In this document: positions 49,045 to 58,617 of the stretch, piece after piece
Numbering within the stretch: position 1 is the stretch's first letter
Layout: each line of letters begins with the position of its first letter
From: Gemmatimonadota bacterium
Lineage (GTDB): Bacteria; Gemmatimonadota; Gemmatimonadetes; Gemmatimonadales; Gemmatimonadaceae
Assembly (NCBI GenBank): GCA_021413975.1
Contig: JAIOPJ010000054.1
Coordinates: forward strand, 186,001 to 250,000
Length of the DNA stretch: 64,000 nucleotides
Direction of reading: 5' to 3'
Program-made: the position numbers and the translations under genes
The notes under the pieces: generated by a model
The model's input: the letters and a program-made list of their open reading frames with translations, nothing else
Told to the model about the DNA's origin: nothing
Database searches by the model: none

Positions 49045-52044
49045 TCACATCGCGATCTTCTTCGGCTCCACCTTCGCCTTGGGATCGAGCAGCGGCTTCC
49101 GCTCGCGCAGGTGCTGTTCCATCTGCAGTCGCGGCACCCCCTCCTGCATCCAGGCCGGCGCCGGCTTCCCCTGGAGGAAGTGGTCGAACCACTCCTGCAT
49201 GCGCACCGCGTAGTCCTTCTGGTTGATCGGCCGCGCGAGACCATGGTTCTCGCCCACGTACTCGAGCAGCACGACGTCCTTCCCGAGCTCGCGCAGGGTG
49301 TTGTAGTACGTGATCCCCTGGTTGAAGTCGACGGCGCCGTCGCGGTCGTTGTGCAGGATCATGAACGGGATGTTGAGATCGTTCGCGAAGCGGTTGGGTG
49401 AGTTGCGCAGGTACGCGTCGGGGTCGCGGGCGTAGCTCGACCGGAACCGCCCCTGGCTCGAGATGAAGATCCCCTGGTTGGTGTTGCCGCTGTTCCAATA
49501 GACCGAGCTGAACATCGAGACCATGTCGGTGAGCGGCGCGCCGGCGATGGCCGTCTTGAAGATGTTCGTCTGCGTCGTGATGAAGCTCGTCTGGTAGCCG
49601 CCCCAGCTGTGGCCCTGCAGCGCCACGTTCGCCGAGTCGACGATGCCCGACGCGATCGCGGCCTTCACCGCCGGCACCACGCACCAGACCGCCGAACGGC
49701 CCGGATCATCCAGCTTGTAGGTGATGTCGGGCATGAAGTACGCGTAGCCGCGCGACGTATAGACGCTGGGATTCGCGTACCGCGTCGCGTTCGGTTGCGC
49801 ATAGGCGTGGAGGCCTTGCGAGAGCCGCTCGTAGATGTACGTGAGCGTCGGGTAGCGCTTCCCCTCCTCGTATCCCGCCGGCAGGAAGAGCGCGCCTTGC
49901 AACTCGTCGCCGTTGTTGTCGCACTTGTAGTTGATCAGCCGCGCGCCCGCACTCCACGCCACCTCGGACTGCTGCGGGTTCGCATCGGTGAGCCGCCGCT
50001 GGTTCGCGAGCCCCGCGTCGGCCACGTACCAGTCTGGGAAGTTCACGAAGGTCTGCCGCGTGAATGCCCAGACCTCGGCGTCGCGTGCGCGCCGGAAGTC
50101 GATCTTGGCATCCTCCCAGGCGAGCGAACGGGCACCGCCACGCTGGGGGTCGATCTGCACGAGCCCCTCCTTCTTAGTGCGCTCGCCGTAGGTCTCGACG
50201 AAGATCGGTCGCGCGAGATCGATCCCGCGCTCCTTGGGGTCGGCGCCCACGCGCTGCTGATACCGCGTCCCCTCGCGCCGTCCGTTCACCGTGATGTTCA
50301 GGGCCGGCCCGGCCGCGACGCTCAGACGCCAGATGTCCCAGTTGTCGCGGACGAACACGAAGCGCGAGTCGCGCGACCATCCGACCGGCGGTCCGACCGG
50401 CGGCTTCACGACGTTGTGGTCGTCCTCGGCGTCCCAGAAGGTCGCCGCCACGCCGTCCGTGAGGCGGCGCGACGACCTCGTCGCGAACTCGTACGCATTC
50501 CAGTGCCCGTCGTCGTACCAGGCCGCGCGTGCGCCGTCGGGTGAGATGAGTCCTGCGAAATTGCCGCCCGGCTCCTGCAACGCCTTGGCGATCACCGAGC
50601 GCTCGCCCGTGAGCACATCGATCGCGTAGAGGTCGCGAAGGCTGCGACCGTCGACGCTCGCCTGACGCTCGTACGGGGTGACGTCGGCGCCGAGGGCCCA
50701 GCGATCCCCGTACCCCACAGTGACCGAGCGCACCGCGTCGTCGGCCAGCTTCACCACCTTCGGCGCCGCCACGTGCCAAGCGGCGAGGTAGCTGAAGCTC
50801 CGGTCCTGCGCCTCTTGCACCTGCTGCGCACTCTGCAGTCGCGGGTCCTTCCAGTGCCAGAGGATCAGCGAGGGCGTCTCCTCGTCCTGCCGCGCGGGTG
50901 CGACCTGTCCGCCGGCCCCGGCCCCCGGTGCGGGCGCATTCGCTCCCGCGCCCACCGGAGCGGCCGTCGAGGCCGGCGGTGCGGGACGCGGCGCGCGCAG
51001 GCCGAAGTAGATCGTGCCCTGCGCGTCGCTCCACTTCGGTGCACGGTCGGCGCTGACCACCAGCCCGCCCGTGATCCCCGCGCTGCGTTCGTGGATCGCC
51101 ACGGTCACCGGCGCTCGCGATGCGAGCCGCGACCAGCCGAGCACCGTCGTCAGGGTGTCCCGGGTCGCCGAGTCGGCGACCGAGCGCAACACCGCGAGCG
51201 CGTCGCCCGTGTCGGCCCACACGAGGCGACGATAGAGCGCCCTCTCGGAGTCGAGCGCCCGGACCACCCCGGTCGCGATCTCGCGCAGTTGCACGCCATT
51301 GCCGAGTTGGTCCCGCTGGTCGAGCGTGTAGGCGAGGAACTGGCCCGCCGCGTCGAAGGCGAACTCACCGACACCGACCAGCGTGATCGGCATGCCACCC
51401 GAGAGATCCACGATCTGGACGACCGAGCCGATCGGTGCGCCGCCGGGCGCGGCCGCACCGACCGCCCCTGCGCCCGCCGCACCACCGGCGACGCCACCCG
51501 CCGGCGCGTCGGGTGGCATGAACTGCAAGGCGAGCGCGTCGGACCGATCACCCGCGAACCGGAAGCTCCGCACACGGTCGAACTCGCGCCTGGTGCCGGT
51601 CGCGAGCTCGATCACGCCGACCTTCGTCGCCAGCGTCCGCCGGTCGCGCCGCGCTTTCTTCGCGTCCTCGGCCTTGGGATACACGGTGTACGCGACCCAG
51701 CGACCGTTACCCGAGATGGCGACGCCACCCGCACCGCCGAATCCGGCCGGCGGCTCGCCGATCGGGACTCGCGTCTCGCTCGCGCCCGCTGCCGTCGACC
51801 GCACGACGAACTCGGCATCTCCTTCGTTCGGCGCGAGTACGTAAGCCATCCAGCGGCCGTCGTTGGAGAGGGTGGGGTTGCGGATCCCCTTCCACGAGAG
51901 GAGGTCCTCCAGAGTCAGGGCACGCTTGGCGGGCGGAGTGGTCGTGGAGGTCGCGACCTGCGCCGACACCGGCGCGGTGGCGAGCAGAGCGAGCGCGACG
52001 AGCGCGCCACCGACATGGAATGTGAGTCGCGGCATGGTCATCAT
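49045..52044 (-). CDS. secreted prolyl oligopeptidase-family (S9) serine peptidase
   Basis: A 999-residue exported peptidase: signal peptide ending at VSAQ, an N-terminal beta-propeller (about 50-700) with WD-like blades and a low-complexity Ala/Pro/Gly region near 370-390, and a C-terminal alpha/beta hydrolase domain. Catalytic Ser is in GHSWGGYQ (about 813), Asp in HNDRDGAVD (about 900) and His in GENHGL (about 934). It cleaves short peptides after proline or acts as a broad dipeptidyl peptidase. ATG 52044 overlaps the stop of the upstream lectin-like gene. Close Met codons 52041 and 52035 are alternative starts. Confidence 0.88.
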   Translation of the reverse strand: MMTMPRLTFHVGGALVALALLATAPVSAQVATSTTTPPAKRALTLEDLLSWKGIRNPTLSNDGRWMAYVLAPNEGDAEFVVRSTAAGASETRVPIGEPPAGFGGAGGVAISGNGRWVAYTVYPKAEDAKKARRDRRTLATKVGVIELATGTRREFDRVRSFRFAGDRSDALALQFMPPDAPAGGVAGGAAGAGAVGAAAPGGAPIGSVVQIVDLSGGMPITLVGVGEFAFDAAGQFLAYTLDQRDQLGNGVQLREIATGVVRALDSERALYRRLVWADTGDALAVLRSVADSATRDTLTTVLGWSRLASRAPVTVAIHERSAGITGGLVVSADRAPKWSDAQGTIYFGLRAPRPAPPASTAAPVGAGANAPAPGAGAGGQVAPARQDEETPSLILWHWKDPRLQSAQQVQEAQDRSFSYLAAWHVAAPKVVKLADDAVRSVTVGYGDRWALGADVTPYERQASVDGRSLRDLYAIDVLTGERSVIAKALQEPGGNFAGLISPDGARAAWYDDGHWNAYEFATRSSRRLTDGVAATFWDAEDDHNVVKPPVGPPVGWSRDSRFVFVRDNWDIWRLSVAAGPALNITVNGRREGTRYQQRVGADPKERGIDLARPIFVETYGERTKKEGLVQIDPQRGGARSLAWEDAKIDFRRARDAEVWAFTRQTFVNFPDWYVADAGLANQRRLTDANPQQSEVAWSAGARLINYKCDNNGDELQGALFLPAGYEEGKRYPTLTYIYERLSQGLHAYAQPNATRYANPSVYTSRGYAYFMPDITYKLDDPGRSAVWCVVPAVKAAIASGIVDSANVALQGHSWGGYQTSFITTQTNIFKTAIAGAPLTDMVSMFSSVYWNSGNTNQGIFISSQGRFRSSYARDPDAYLRNSPNRFANDLNIPFMILHNDRDGAVDFNQGITYYNTLRELGKDVVLLEYVGENHGLARPINQKDYAVRMQEWFDHFLQGKPAPAWMQEGVPRLQMEQHLRERKPLLDPKAKVEPKKIAM

Positions 52045-52703
52045 CTCGCGAAGCAGTAGAAGAGTCCGTTCCCACCGGTCGCCACGAGGTTCTGCTGGCT
52101 GCACCCGCGGGAACCGTGTGCCGAGTTCCAGGACGTCGGTCGTGCACCGCCGCCCTGCCGGTCATGATGCCCCACCATCGCGCTGCCGCTGCCGGCGGTG
52201 TTGCTCGTCCAGTTGCCGCAGGTCGTGTCGAGCGTGTCGATCGCCACGGTGCCGTCGGGAAGGGAGCCGGTGAGGATGTCGTGCGTGTTGGGCGTGTCGC
52301 CGCGCCCGTTCACCGGAGCGCCTTTCTCGTTGAGGCTGGTCTCCTTGCCGAGGAGGTTCTGCTCGCCGTGCAGCTGCGCCAGGTTCGCCGCCACCAGCAC
52401 GCCCTTCGCGTTGTACCATGGTCCCGCGCCGATGCGATCCCGCGCGTTGACCGCCGGCCGTCCGCCCGACGCCGTCGCGCTGAGGTACGCGTGCCATTCA
52501 CGCCCGCGCACGCCGGCCGCCTCCGCGAGCTGGGTGCAGAACCGATCGGCACCGGCGAGCCCCCCGAGAGCGGCTCCGTCGCCCGGTCCGACGCTCGTGA
52601 TGAAGAAGCTCATCGTGCCGGGCTGCGGGGGAGGATCGGCGGCGGCGCCCATCAGAAGGCCGGTCGCGCCCGCGAGGACGGCGAAAGGAAGGAGATGTCG
52701 CAT
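52041..52703 (-). CDS. secreted lectin-like DUF1554 protein
   Basis: A 220-residue secreted protein (start ATG 52703, signal peptide ending in GAAADP). The domain begins with MSFFITSVGPGDGAALGG and continues with LAGADRFCTQLAEAAG and WHAYLS, a C-type-lectin-like fold of the DUF1554 family, with several Cys for disulfides and a C-terminal GGNGLFYCFAR. Such domains occur in secreted or cell-wall proteins. The stop overlaps the S9 peptidase start, so the two are co-translated and may act together outside the cell. Confidence 0.7.
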   Translation of the reverse strand: MRHLLPFAVLAGATGLLMGAAADPPPQPGTMSFFITSVGPGDGAALGGLAGADRFCTQLAEAAGVRGREWHAYLSATASGGRPAVNARDRIGAGPWYNAKGVLVAANLAQLHGEQNLLGKETSLNEKGAPVNGRGDTPNTHDILTGSLPDGTVAIDTLDTTCGNWTSNTAGSGSAMVGHHDRQGGGARPTSWNSAHGSRGCSQQNLVATGGNGLFYCFAR

Positions 52704-52822
52704 CGTGATTCCCGGTGAAGGATTGAGGGATGAGAACATGCCCCACGCGCGCCCGGTTGGGCAATAGATTCCGTTGGGTCCGCCACACTCAACTCCCCGT
52801 CAGACCGGACCGGAGGCCCGCC

Positions 52823-53548
52823 ATGCCGAGACCCAAGCGCATCAGCCGGCCAGTGATGCTGCAGCCCCCGCCGGAGCCCGCCTCCACCGGCCCGCTCACC
52901 GGTCAGGCCGAGGACTACCTCAAGGCGATCTACGAGCTCGAGCAGCGTGGCGCGGCCGCGGGCACCAACGACATCGCCGCGCGCCTCGGCATCGCGGCCG
53001 CGAGCGTGACGGGCATGGTCCAGCGACTTCATCGTCTCGGACTCGTGCGCGCCGAGCGCTATCGCGGTGCGCGCCTCACCCAAGGTGGTCGCGCCGCGGC
53101 ACTCCAGCTGATCCGTCGGCACCGGATCATCGAGTGCTATCTCGTCGAGCGACTCGGCTTCGGCTGGGACGACGTGCACGACGAGGCCGAACGGCTCGAG
53201 CACGCGGCCAGCGACGACCTGATCGCGCGCATGGCGGACGCCATCGGGAACCCGACCGAGGACCCGCATGGCGCCCCGATCCCCACGGCAGCCGGCGAAG
53301 TGGACGAGACGCGGCTGCCCAGCATCGCCGATCTGAACGACGGCGAGAGTGCCACGGTGGTCCGCATGTCCGATCGCGACCCGACCTTCCTGCGCTACCT
53401 GGACGAACTGGGCGTGCGTCCCGGCGCGACCGTGCAAGTCGTTGCCAGAGCACCATTTGATGGCCCGATCACGGTCCGCGTCGGCGCGGTGGAACATGTC
53501 GTGGGAACGACCGCCGCGGAGCAGGTATTCGTCAGGCCAGAAGCCTGA
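52823..53548 (+). CDS. DtxR/MntR-family metal-dependent transcriptional regulator
   Basis: A 241-residue regulator with a winged helix at residues about 27-90 (EDYLKAIYELEQR, then TNDIAARLGIAAASVTGMVQRLH), the dimerisation and metal-binding domain (about 90-160) and a C-terminal FeoA/SH3-like domain (ADLNDGESATVVRMSDRD). In DtxR the primary metal site uses Cys in a CPHG motif; here the position is Asp (EDPHGAP), as in the Mn-responsive MntR/ScaR branch. It likely represses metal-uptake genes when Mn or Fe is plentiful. No such transporter is adjacent. Confidence 0.85.
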   Translation: MPRPKRISRPVMLQPPPEPASTGPLTGQAEDYLKAIYELEQRGAAAGTNDIAARLGIAAASVTGMVQRLHRLGLVRAERYRGARLTQGGRAAALQLIRRHRIIECYLVERLGFGWDDVHDEAERLEHAASDDLIARMADAIGNPTEDPHGAPIPTAAGEVDETRLPSIADLNDGESATVVRMSDRDPTFLRYLDELGVRPGATVQVVARAPFDGPITVRVGAVEHVVGTTAAEQVFVRPEA

Positions 53549-53586
53549 TAGTTCACCTGTTCACCGCTGTACGGAGAAACGCTCAG

Positions 53587-54156
53587 ATGAAGGCCTGGCA
53601 CTCGGCACTCGCGGTCGCACCCTTCCTCGTCGCCGCCGGCGCGGCCATCGCGCCCCGTCCGTTCGTGCGCGACGTCCCGCACTCGCAGATCAACTTCGTC
53701 GCCGAGTCGCAGCTCGTCGACGCGCACGGCACGTTCGATAAGTGGGACGCGGAGATCATGTTCGACGCCGAGCACGTCGAGGCCTCGTCGGTCGTCATCA
53801 CGATCGACGCGAAGAGCATCAACACGCGGATCGCCCAGCGCGACAACCACCTCAAGAGCAACGACTTCTTCGCCACGGACTCGTTCCCGACCATCACGTT
53901 CAAGTCGGCGTACGTCAACGCGCTGGCCGACGACCGCATCAACATCACCGGTGACCTGACGATCCGGGGCCGCACCAAGCGCATCACGATCCCGTCGCGC
54001 CTGGTCTTCTTCGACACGACGCGGAGCATCGGGCGCGTGAAGGGGCAGACGACGATCGACCGCAACGAGTTCGGCGTCTCCTATCAGCCGCCGCTCAACA
54101 GGATCAATCCCGAGATCCAGCTGCAGTTCGACATCTCGTTCAAGGCCAAGCCGTAG
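53587..54156 (+). CDS. YceI-family periplasmic lipid-binding protein
   Basis: A 189-residue secreted protein: signal peptide ending around GAAIA, then the YceI domain, a lipocalin-like eight-stranded barrel that binds isoprenoid-type lipids. Visible patterns are HSQINFVAESQLVDAHGTFDKWD, EASSVVITIDAKSI, DNHLKSNDFFATDSFPTITFKS and LTIRGRTKRITI. Length normal. GGAG-AAA precedes the ATG. It lies 38 bases after the DtxR-type gene and may be in its transcript. Confidence 0.88.
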   Translation: MKAWHSALAVAPFLVAAGAAIAPRPFVRDVPHSQINFVAESQLVDAHGTFDKWDAEIMFDAEHVEASSVVITIDAKSINTRIAQRDNHLKSNDFFATDSFPTITFKSAYVNALADDRINITGDLTIRGRTKRITIPSRLVFFDTTRSIGRVKGQTTIDRNEFGVSYQPPLNRINPEIQLQFDISFKAKP

Positions 54157-54268
54157 GCGACGCGCGGAGTCGGTCGCGGGGCGCTTCGAGACCTGTCGGC
54201 GGACGGGCACCCGTCGCGGTTAACGTTGGGTGCCGTGGAGCGTCTGCCAGACGACCTTTCGCCCTCCC

Positions 54269-55483
54269 ATGCTCACTCCCGCACCCCTGCGCACCGCATC
54301 GCTCGCCGCTGTCCTGATCCTCGCTGCCGCATGCGGCGCGAACGACCTGACGACGACCGCGGTGATCCCGACCGAGCCCACCGTGCCCACCGTGCCGGTG
54401 GTGCCGAGTGTCGACACCGCCGGGGACCGGCTGGTCAGGGCCGCGCTCGACATCGATCCGGCCGCGCTCCCCGACTACGCCGGGCAGAGCTTGCCCGCCT
54501 CCTATACGGCGCAGGTGCTCCAGCGCGAGGACCGCGCCGCCGCGGGCAACCCGATCACCGACGCGGGCGCGACGCTCGGACGCGTGCTCTTCTTCGACCG
54601 CCGGCTCAGCCGCAACGACAGCCTGTCGTGCGCGAGCTGCCATGCGCAGTCGAGCGCCTTCGGGGACACGGCCCAGTTCAGCCTCGGCTTCGAGGGCGTG
54701 GCGCGCGCCGGTGCGCACACCATGCGCCTGGCGAACGCGCGGTTCAATGCGAGTGGCGAGTACTTCTGGGATCGCCGGGCGCCGAGCCTGCAGGCGCAGG
54801 TGATCCAGCCGATCCAGAACACCGTCGAGATGGGCTTCGACGCCGCGCACGGCGGTCTCGCGGCGGCGATCGCGAAGGTGAGCGCGGTGCCGTTCTACGC
54901 GCGGCTCTTCACGCTGGCGTTCGGCAACGCGGCGGTCACCGAGGACCGCGTGCAGCGTGCCCTCGCGCAGTACGTGCGCAGCATCGTCTCGGTGCAGAGT
55001 CGCTGGGACGTCGCGGTCGCGGCCTCAGGCGGCGGCGCGCCGTTCCAGCAGCCGATGCCCGGATTCAGCACGCAGGAATCACGCGGGCAGCAGCTCTTCC
55101 TCGCGCCTCCCCAGGCCAACGGACTCGGCTGCGCCGGGTGCCATGTGCCCCCCACCTTCTCGATCGACCCCAACTCGCGCAGCAACGGGCTCGACGCCGG
55201 CGAGACGCGGATCTTCCGTTCGCCGTCGCTGAAGACCGTCGGCATGGGGAACCGCTATATGCATGACGGACGCCTCGCGACGCTCGAGGAGGTCGTGGAG
55301 TTCTACGACTCGGCGGTGCAGGCGGGACCGGCCCTCGACCCTCGCCTGGCGAACCCCAACGGCACGCCGCGCCGTCTCAATCTGTCGGCGGCGGACAAGG
55401 CGGCCGTGGTCGCGTTCCTCAGGACGCTCCGCGATTCGTCGGTCGTGACCGATCCGCGGTTCCGCGATCCGTTCCGGCGGTGA
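54269..55483 (+). CDS. di-haem cytochrome c peroxidase (MauG/CcpA family) lipoprotein
   Basis: A 404-residue periplasmic lipoprotein (lipobox ending at Cys22). Two haem c motifs: SCASCH near residue 125 and GCAGCH near residue 290, arranged as in bacterial di-haem peroxidases. The LGRVLFFDRRLSRNDSLSCASCH opening and MLLANARFNASG block are typical; GRLATLEEVVEFYDS is the second-domain landmark. Reduces hydrogen peroxide using electrons from a c-type cytochrome, or performs MauG-like oxidation. Start ATG 54269, convergent with the serine hydrolase gene. Confidence 0.87.
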   Translation: MLTPAPLRTASLAAVLILAAACGANDLTTTAVIPTEPTVPTVPVVPSVDTAGDRLVRAALDIDPAALPDYAGQSLPASYTAQVLQREDRAAAGNPITDAGATLGRVLFFDRRLSRNDSLSCASCHAQSSAFGDTAQFSLGFEGVARAGAHTMRLANARFNASGEYFWDRRAPSLQAQVIQPIQNTVEMGFDAAHGGLAAAIAKVSAVPFYARLFTLAFGNAAVTEDRVQRALAQYVRSIVSVQSRWDVAVAASGGGAPFQQPMPGFSTQESRGQQLFLAPPQANGLGCAGCHVPPTFSIDPNSRSNGLDAGETRIFRSPSLKTVGMGNRYMHDGRLATLEEVVEFYDSAVQAGPALDPRLANPNGTPRRLNLSAADKAAVVAFLRTLRDSSVVTDPRFRDPFRR

Positions 55484-55495
55484 CCGGCCGGCGCG

Positions 55496-56905
55496 CTACG
55501 GCTGCCGGGCCAGCGCGCGCAGCCGTGAATGCAGGAACTCGACGCGGCCGCCGGGACTCCGCACGAGCAGCAAGGTGTCCTTCTCGGTCGGCGAATCGAT
55601 GACCACGATGCGCTCGTCACCCACGAGACGCACCGGCAGGTCCTGCGTCCCCTGCAGGAAGCGGAGCGCGCCGTTCCGTTCCGCGAGCGTCAACGTCGTC
55701 CCACCCTGGCTGTAGGTGCCCACGAGCTGCGCGCGTTCGGCGGCCGACGCGTCGCGTTCGGGTGGAAGGGCGGGCGGCTTCGCCGGCGCGATGCCGCCCG
55801 CGCGCTGCGCGACGAGGTCGATCAGTCCCTGCATCGGGGCGCCGCCGCGATTGTCGATCACGATCACCGCGAGCTTCCGGTCGGGGAACATCGTGACCTG
55901 CGCGTCGAATCCATTGATCGCGCCGCCATGCTGCCACACGCGCTCCGCACCGACCACGCCGATGTTGAGCCCGTAGCCGTACCGCACCGTGGTCGATCCG
56001 GGGATCGCCTGGTGCCCGGTCGTCATGCGACGCACCGCCTCCTCGGCCAGCACGCGACGGCCGTCGAGCATGCCGCCGGCCATGAGCGCGATGGTGAATC
56101 GTGCGAGCTCGCCGGCGCTCGCGAAGAGGAAGCCCGCCGTCCACTGGGCGGTGTTCTCGGTGAACGGGCGAACGATCGTGCCGCGGGTCCCGGGCGCACC
56201 GACATGACCCTGCGAGAAATCGTACGTGAGCGCCTCGAGTGGACGGAAGGTCGCGTGCGGCATGCCCATGTTGCGCAACACGAGCTGATCGACCGTCGTC
56301 CCGAATCGCTGCTTCGCCGCCATCTCGGCGACATAGCCGGCCATCGAGTAGCCCGGATTGGAGTACGAGATCACGCGGCCCGGCTCGGTGAAGAAGAGCG
56401 TGTCGTTCACCACGCGCATCACCTCGCCGAGCGCCCCCTCGCCCATCCGGCCGTAGGCGACGGCATTGTCGACCCATCCCGCCGTGTGGGTGAGCAACTG
56501 ATGCGAGGTCACCGCACCGACGCGCTTGCCGGCCAACTCGGGTACGTACGTCGAGATCGGAGCCTGCAGGTCGAGCTTCCCGTCGGCCGCGAGCTGGGTG
56601 AGCGTGGCTGCGGTGATCATCTTGGTCACCGAACCGACGCGGAAGAGCGTCCGGTCGGTGACGACGCGCCCCGACTCGATGTCGGCGACGCCGTAGCCAC
56701 GCGTGTACGCGAGCTTGCCGTCGACGACGACGGCGATCTGCGCCCCCGGAGTCAGGGTGCGCGACATCTCGGCGCGCATCGCGGAGTCGAGCGCGGCCGC
56801 CCACACCGGTGCCGGAGTCGCCGCAGACGCCTGCGCCCGCGCGACTGTCGGAACGGCGAGTGCCAAGATGACGAGGGCGAATGCCCGCGCGGGAACGGTC
56901 TTCAT
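55496..56905 (-). CDS. beta-lactamase-fold serine hydrolase (class C/S12)
   Basis: A 469-residue exported enzyme: signal peptide ending at ARAQ, then the S12 penicillin-binding-like fold. The SxxK nucleophile is SVTK near residue 92, YSN (SYSNPGY) near 176, and HGG (HGGAINGF) near 328, giving the class C triad. The C-terminal 110 residues are an extra beta domain. Members include D-aminopeptidases, esterases and beta-lactamases, so substrate is open. The start at 56905 discards a long upstream frame that is antisense noise. Confidence 0.85.
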   Translation of the reverse strand: MKTVPARAFALVILALAVPTVARAQASAATPAPVWAAALDSAMRAEMSRTLTPGAQIAVVVDGKLAYTRGYGVADIESGRVVTDRTLFRVGSVTKMITAATLTQLAADGKLDLQAPISTYVPELAGKRVGAVTSHQLLTHTAGWVDNAVAYGRMGEGALGEVMRVVNDTLFFTEPGRVISYSNPGYSMAGYVAEMAAKQRFGTTVDQLVLRNMGMPHATFRPLEALTYDFSQGHVGAPGTRGTIVRPFTENTAQWTAGFLFASAGELARFTIALMAGGMLDGRRVLAEEAVRRMTTGHQAIPGSTTVRYGYGLNIGVVGAERVWQHGGAINGFDAQVTMFPDRKLAVIVIDNRGGAPMQGLIDLVAQRAGGIAPAKPPALPPERDASAAERAQLVGTYSQGGTTLTLAERNGALRFLQGTQDLPVRLVGDERIVVIDSPTEKDTLLLVRSPGGRVEFLHSRLRALARQP

Positions 56906-56949
56906 GAGAGTGGCACCTGTGGGATGGGAGAGGATCCCCATCCTACGGC

Positions 56950-58587
56950 TCAGCGCGCGATCGGTGTCACGCGCAGGGTGGTGGCGAGCCAGTCGGCGAG
57001 CGTGCCGAGCACCTCGCTGTCGACGCGTGGATCGGTGAGGTTGCCGTAGCCGCCCGGGAAGCCGCTCGGATCGCGCAGGAACAGGTGATTGTGGTCGACG
57101 AACACCCGTTTCGTGACCTGTCGGTTGCCGCCTGTCACCATTGCCCGCTCGAGCATCGTGGCTTCTTCGGGGCGCACCTGCTGATCGGTGGCGCCCTGGA
57201 GGATGAGCACGGGTTGCTTCACGGCACGGGCCGTTGGCATCGGATCGTACGTCAGGAAGAACTTCATCCAAGGGGCTTTGCCCGACGTCGAGTCGAACGC
57301 CGCACGGGCGGCCGCTGCGGCCGAGTCCTTCGCCGCGGCGCGGATCGCGGTGTCGCCCATGACGAGGTTGCGCACCTGGTAGTCGATGATCTGGCGGCCC
57401 GTGTACGCGGGACCGGCCATGAGCACGATCGCCGCGAGCTTGGCATCGGTGCGCGCGACCATCGGTGCGATCACGCCGCCCTCGGAGTGTCCGACCAGCG
57501 CGATGCGCGCCGGATCGATCTCCGGACGCGTGCGCAGGTACGCGACACCGGCACGGATGTCGTCGGCGAAGTCGGCGCTCGTGCCGTTCACGTCACCGCC
57601 CGATCCGCCCACGCCGCGGTCGTCGAGCCTGAGCACGGCGATCCCGCGACGCCCCAGCGTGTCCGCGACCTGACGGAAGATCCGCACTCCGCCCGCGAAC
57701 GGGAGATACTCGTCGCGGTCCTGCGCGCCGGACCCGGTGATCGTGACCACGGCGGGCACGCTCGCGACCGCGTTGCTCGGTCGGGTGAGGGTCCCGGTGA
57801 GCAGGTGGCCCGCCGGCGTACGCACCGTGACCTCCTCCGCCGTGTAGGGCGCGCCCGCAGGTGCCGAGTAGTCGGCACGGCCGAGCTTGATCGCGTTCGC
57901 GGCGGCACCTTCGAGCACGACGAGCCGCAGCCCCGCCACGGGGATCGTGCCGCCGATGACATTGCCCGCGGCGTCGAGCGCGACGTCGATCACGCTCGTC
58001 GCGACCTTGAACCGGGCGGAGTCGGCGCCGATGAACTCGAGCGAGCCGTCGACCGTGGCACCGCCGGCCATGGCGAAGAGCGGAAGTGCGAGGGAGCGCA
58101 CGCCTCGCGCGCGCGCCATCCGCGCCATCTGTTCGATGATCACGAAGTCGTTGTTGCTCACCGGAAGAGCGCCGGGCCTGGTGCCCAGCCGCATCGACCG
58201 CGAGTTGCCGCCGGCCCGCATCTCCAGGTGCGCGCTGTCGGCGATGATCGTGATGCTCCCGGTCTGCAAGGGCGCCGCGTCGGCCGTGGCGTTGGCGCCG
58301 CGGAACACGAACGACGTCGCCGTGATCGCGTGATCGGGGCCGAGCGTGAACACGAGCTCGATGCTCGGCTGGTTGGGCGACGCGACGATCGCCGTGACCG
58401 AGGAGGCGCTCCGCCGGACCCGTTCGACCGCGATGGTGTCGTTGCCTCGGAGGATCAGGTAAGCGGCAGTGCGCGTCGCGTCCTGCCCGTGCAGCGTGCC
58501 GGCCGTCAGCAGCAGCGTGAGCGGGATGGCCGACAGGAAGACGGCCGCGGGGCTGCGAAGGGCAGGGAATCGGATCAGGTACGACAT
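56950..58587 (-). CDS. secreted alpha/beta hydrolase esterase with N-terminal beta domain
   Basis: A 545-residue exported enzyme (start ATG 58587 with GGAG before it; signal peptide ending at LHGQ). An N-terminal beta domain of about 200 residues precedes the alpha/beta hydrolase. The nucleophile elbow is GHSEGG near residue 365, the oxyanion region is TGSGAQDRDEYLPF, and DHNHLF holds the catalytic His near 498. The DDRGVGGSGG element is the signature of S9-like esterase/acyl-CoA thioesterase-like enzymes of this group. Substrate unknown. Confidence 0.82.
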   Translation of the reverse strand: MSYLIRFPALRSPAAVFLSAIPLTLLLTAGTLHGQDATRTAAYLILRGNDTIAVERVRRSASSVTAIVASPNQPSIELVFTLGPDHAITATSFVFRGANATADAAPLQTGSITIIADSAHLEMRAGGNSRSMRLGTRPGALPVSNNDFVIIEQMARMARARGVRSLALPLFAMAGGATVDGSLEFIGADSARFKVATSVIDVALDAAGNVIGGTIPVAGLRLVVLEGAAANAIKLGRADYSAPAGAPYTAEEVTVRTPAGHLLTGTLTRPSNAVASVPAVVTITGSGAQDRDEYLPFAGGVRIFRQVADTLGRRGIAVLRLDDRGVGGSGGDVNGTSADFADDIRAGVAYLRTRPEIDPARIALVGHSEGGVIAPMVARTDAKLAAIVLMAGPAYTGRQIIDYQVRNLVMGDTAIRAAAKDSAAAAARAAFDSTSGKAPWMKFFLTYDPMPTARAVKQPVLILQGATDQQVRPEEATMLERAMVTGGNRQVTKRVFVDHNHLFLRDPSGFPGGYGNLTDPRVDSEVLGTLADWLATTLRVTPIAR

Positions 58588-58617
58588 GTCAACGTTCTCC
58601 ATTGCGAGTGTCTTGCC

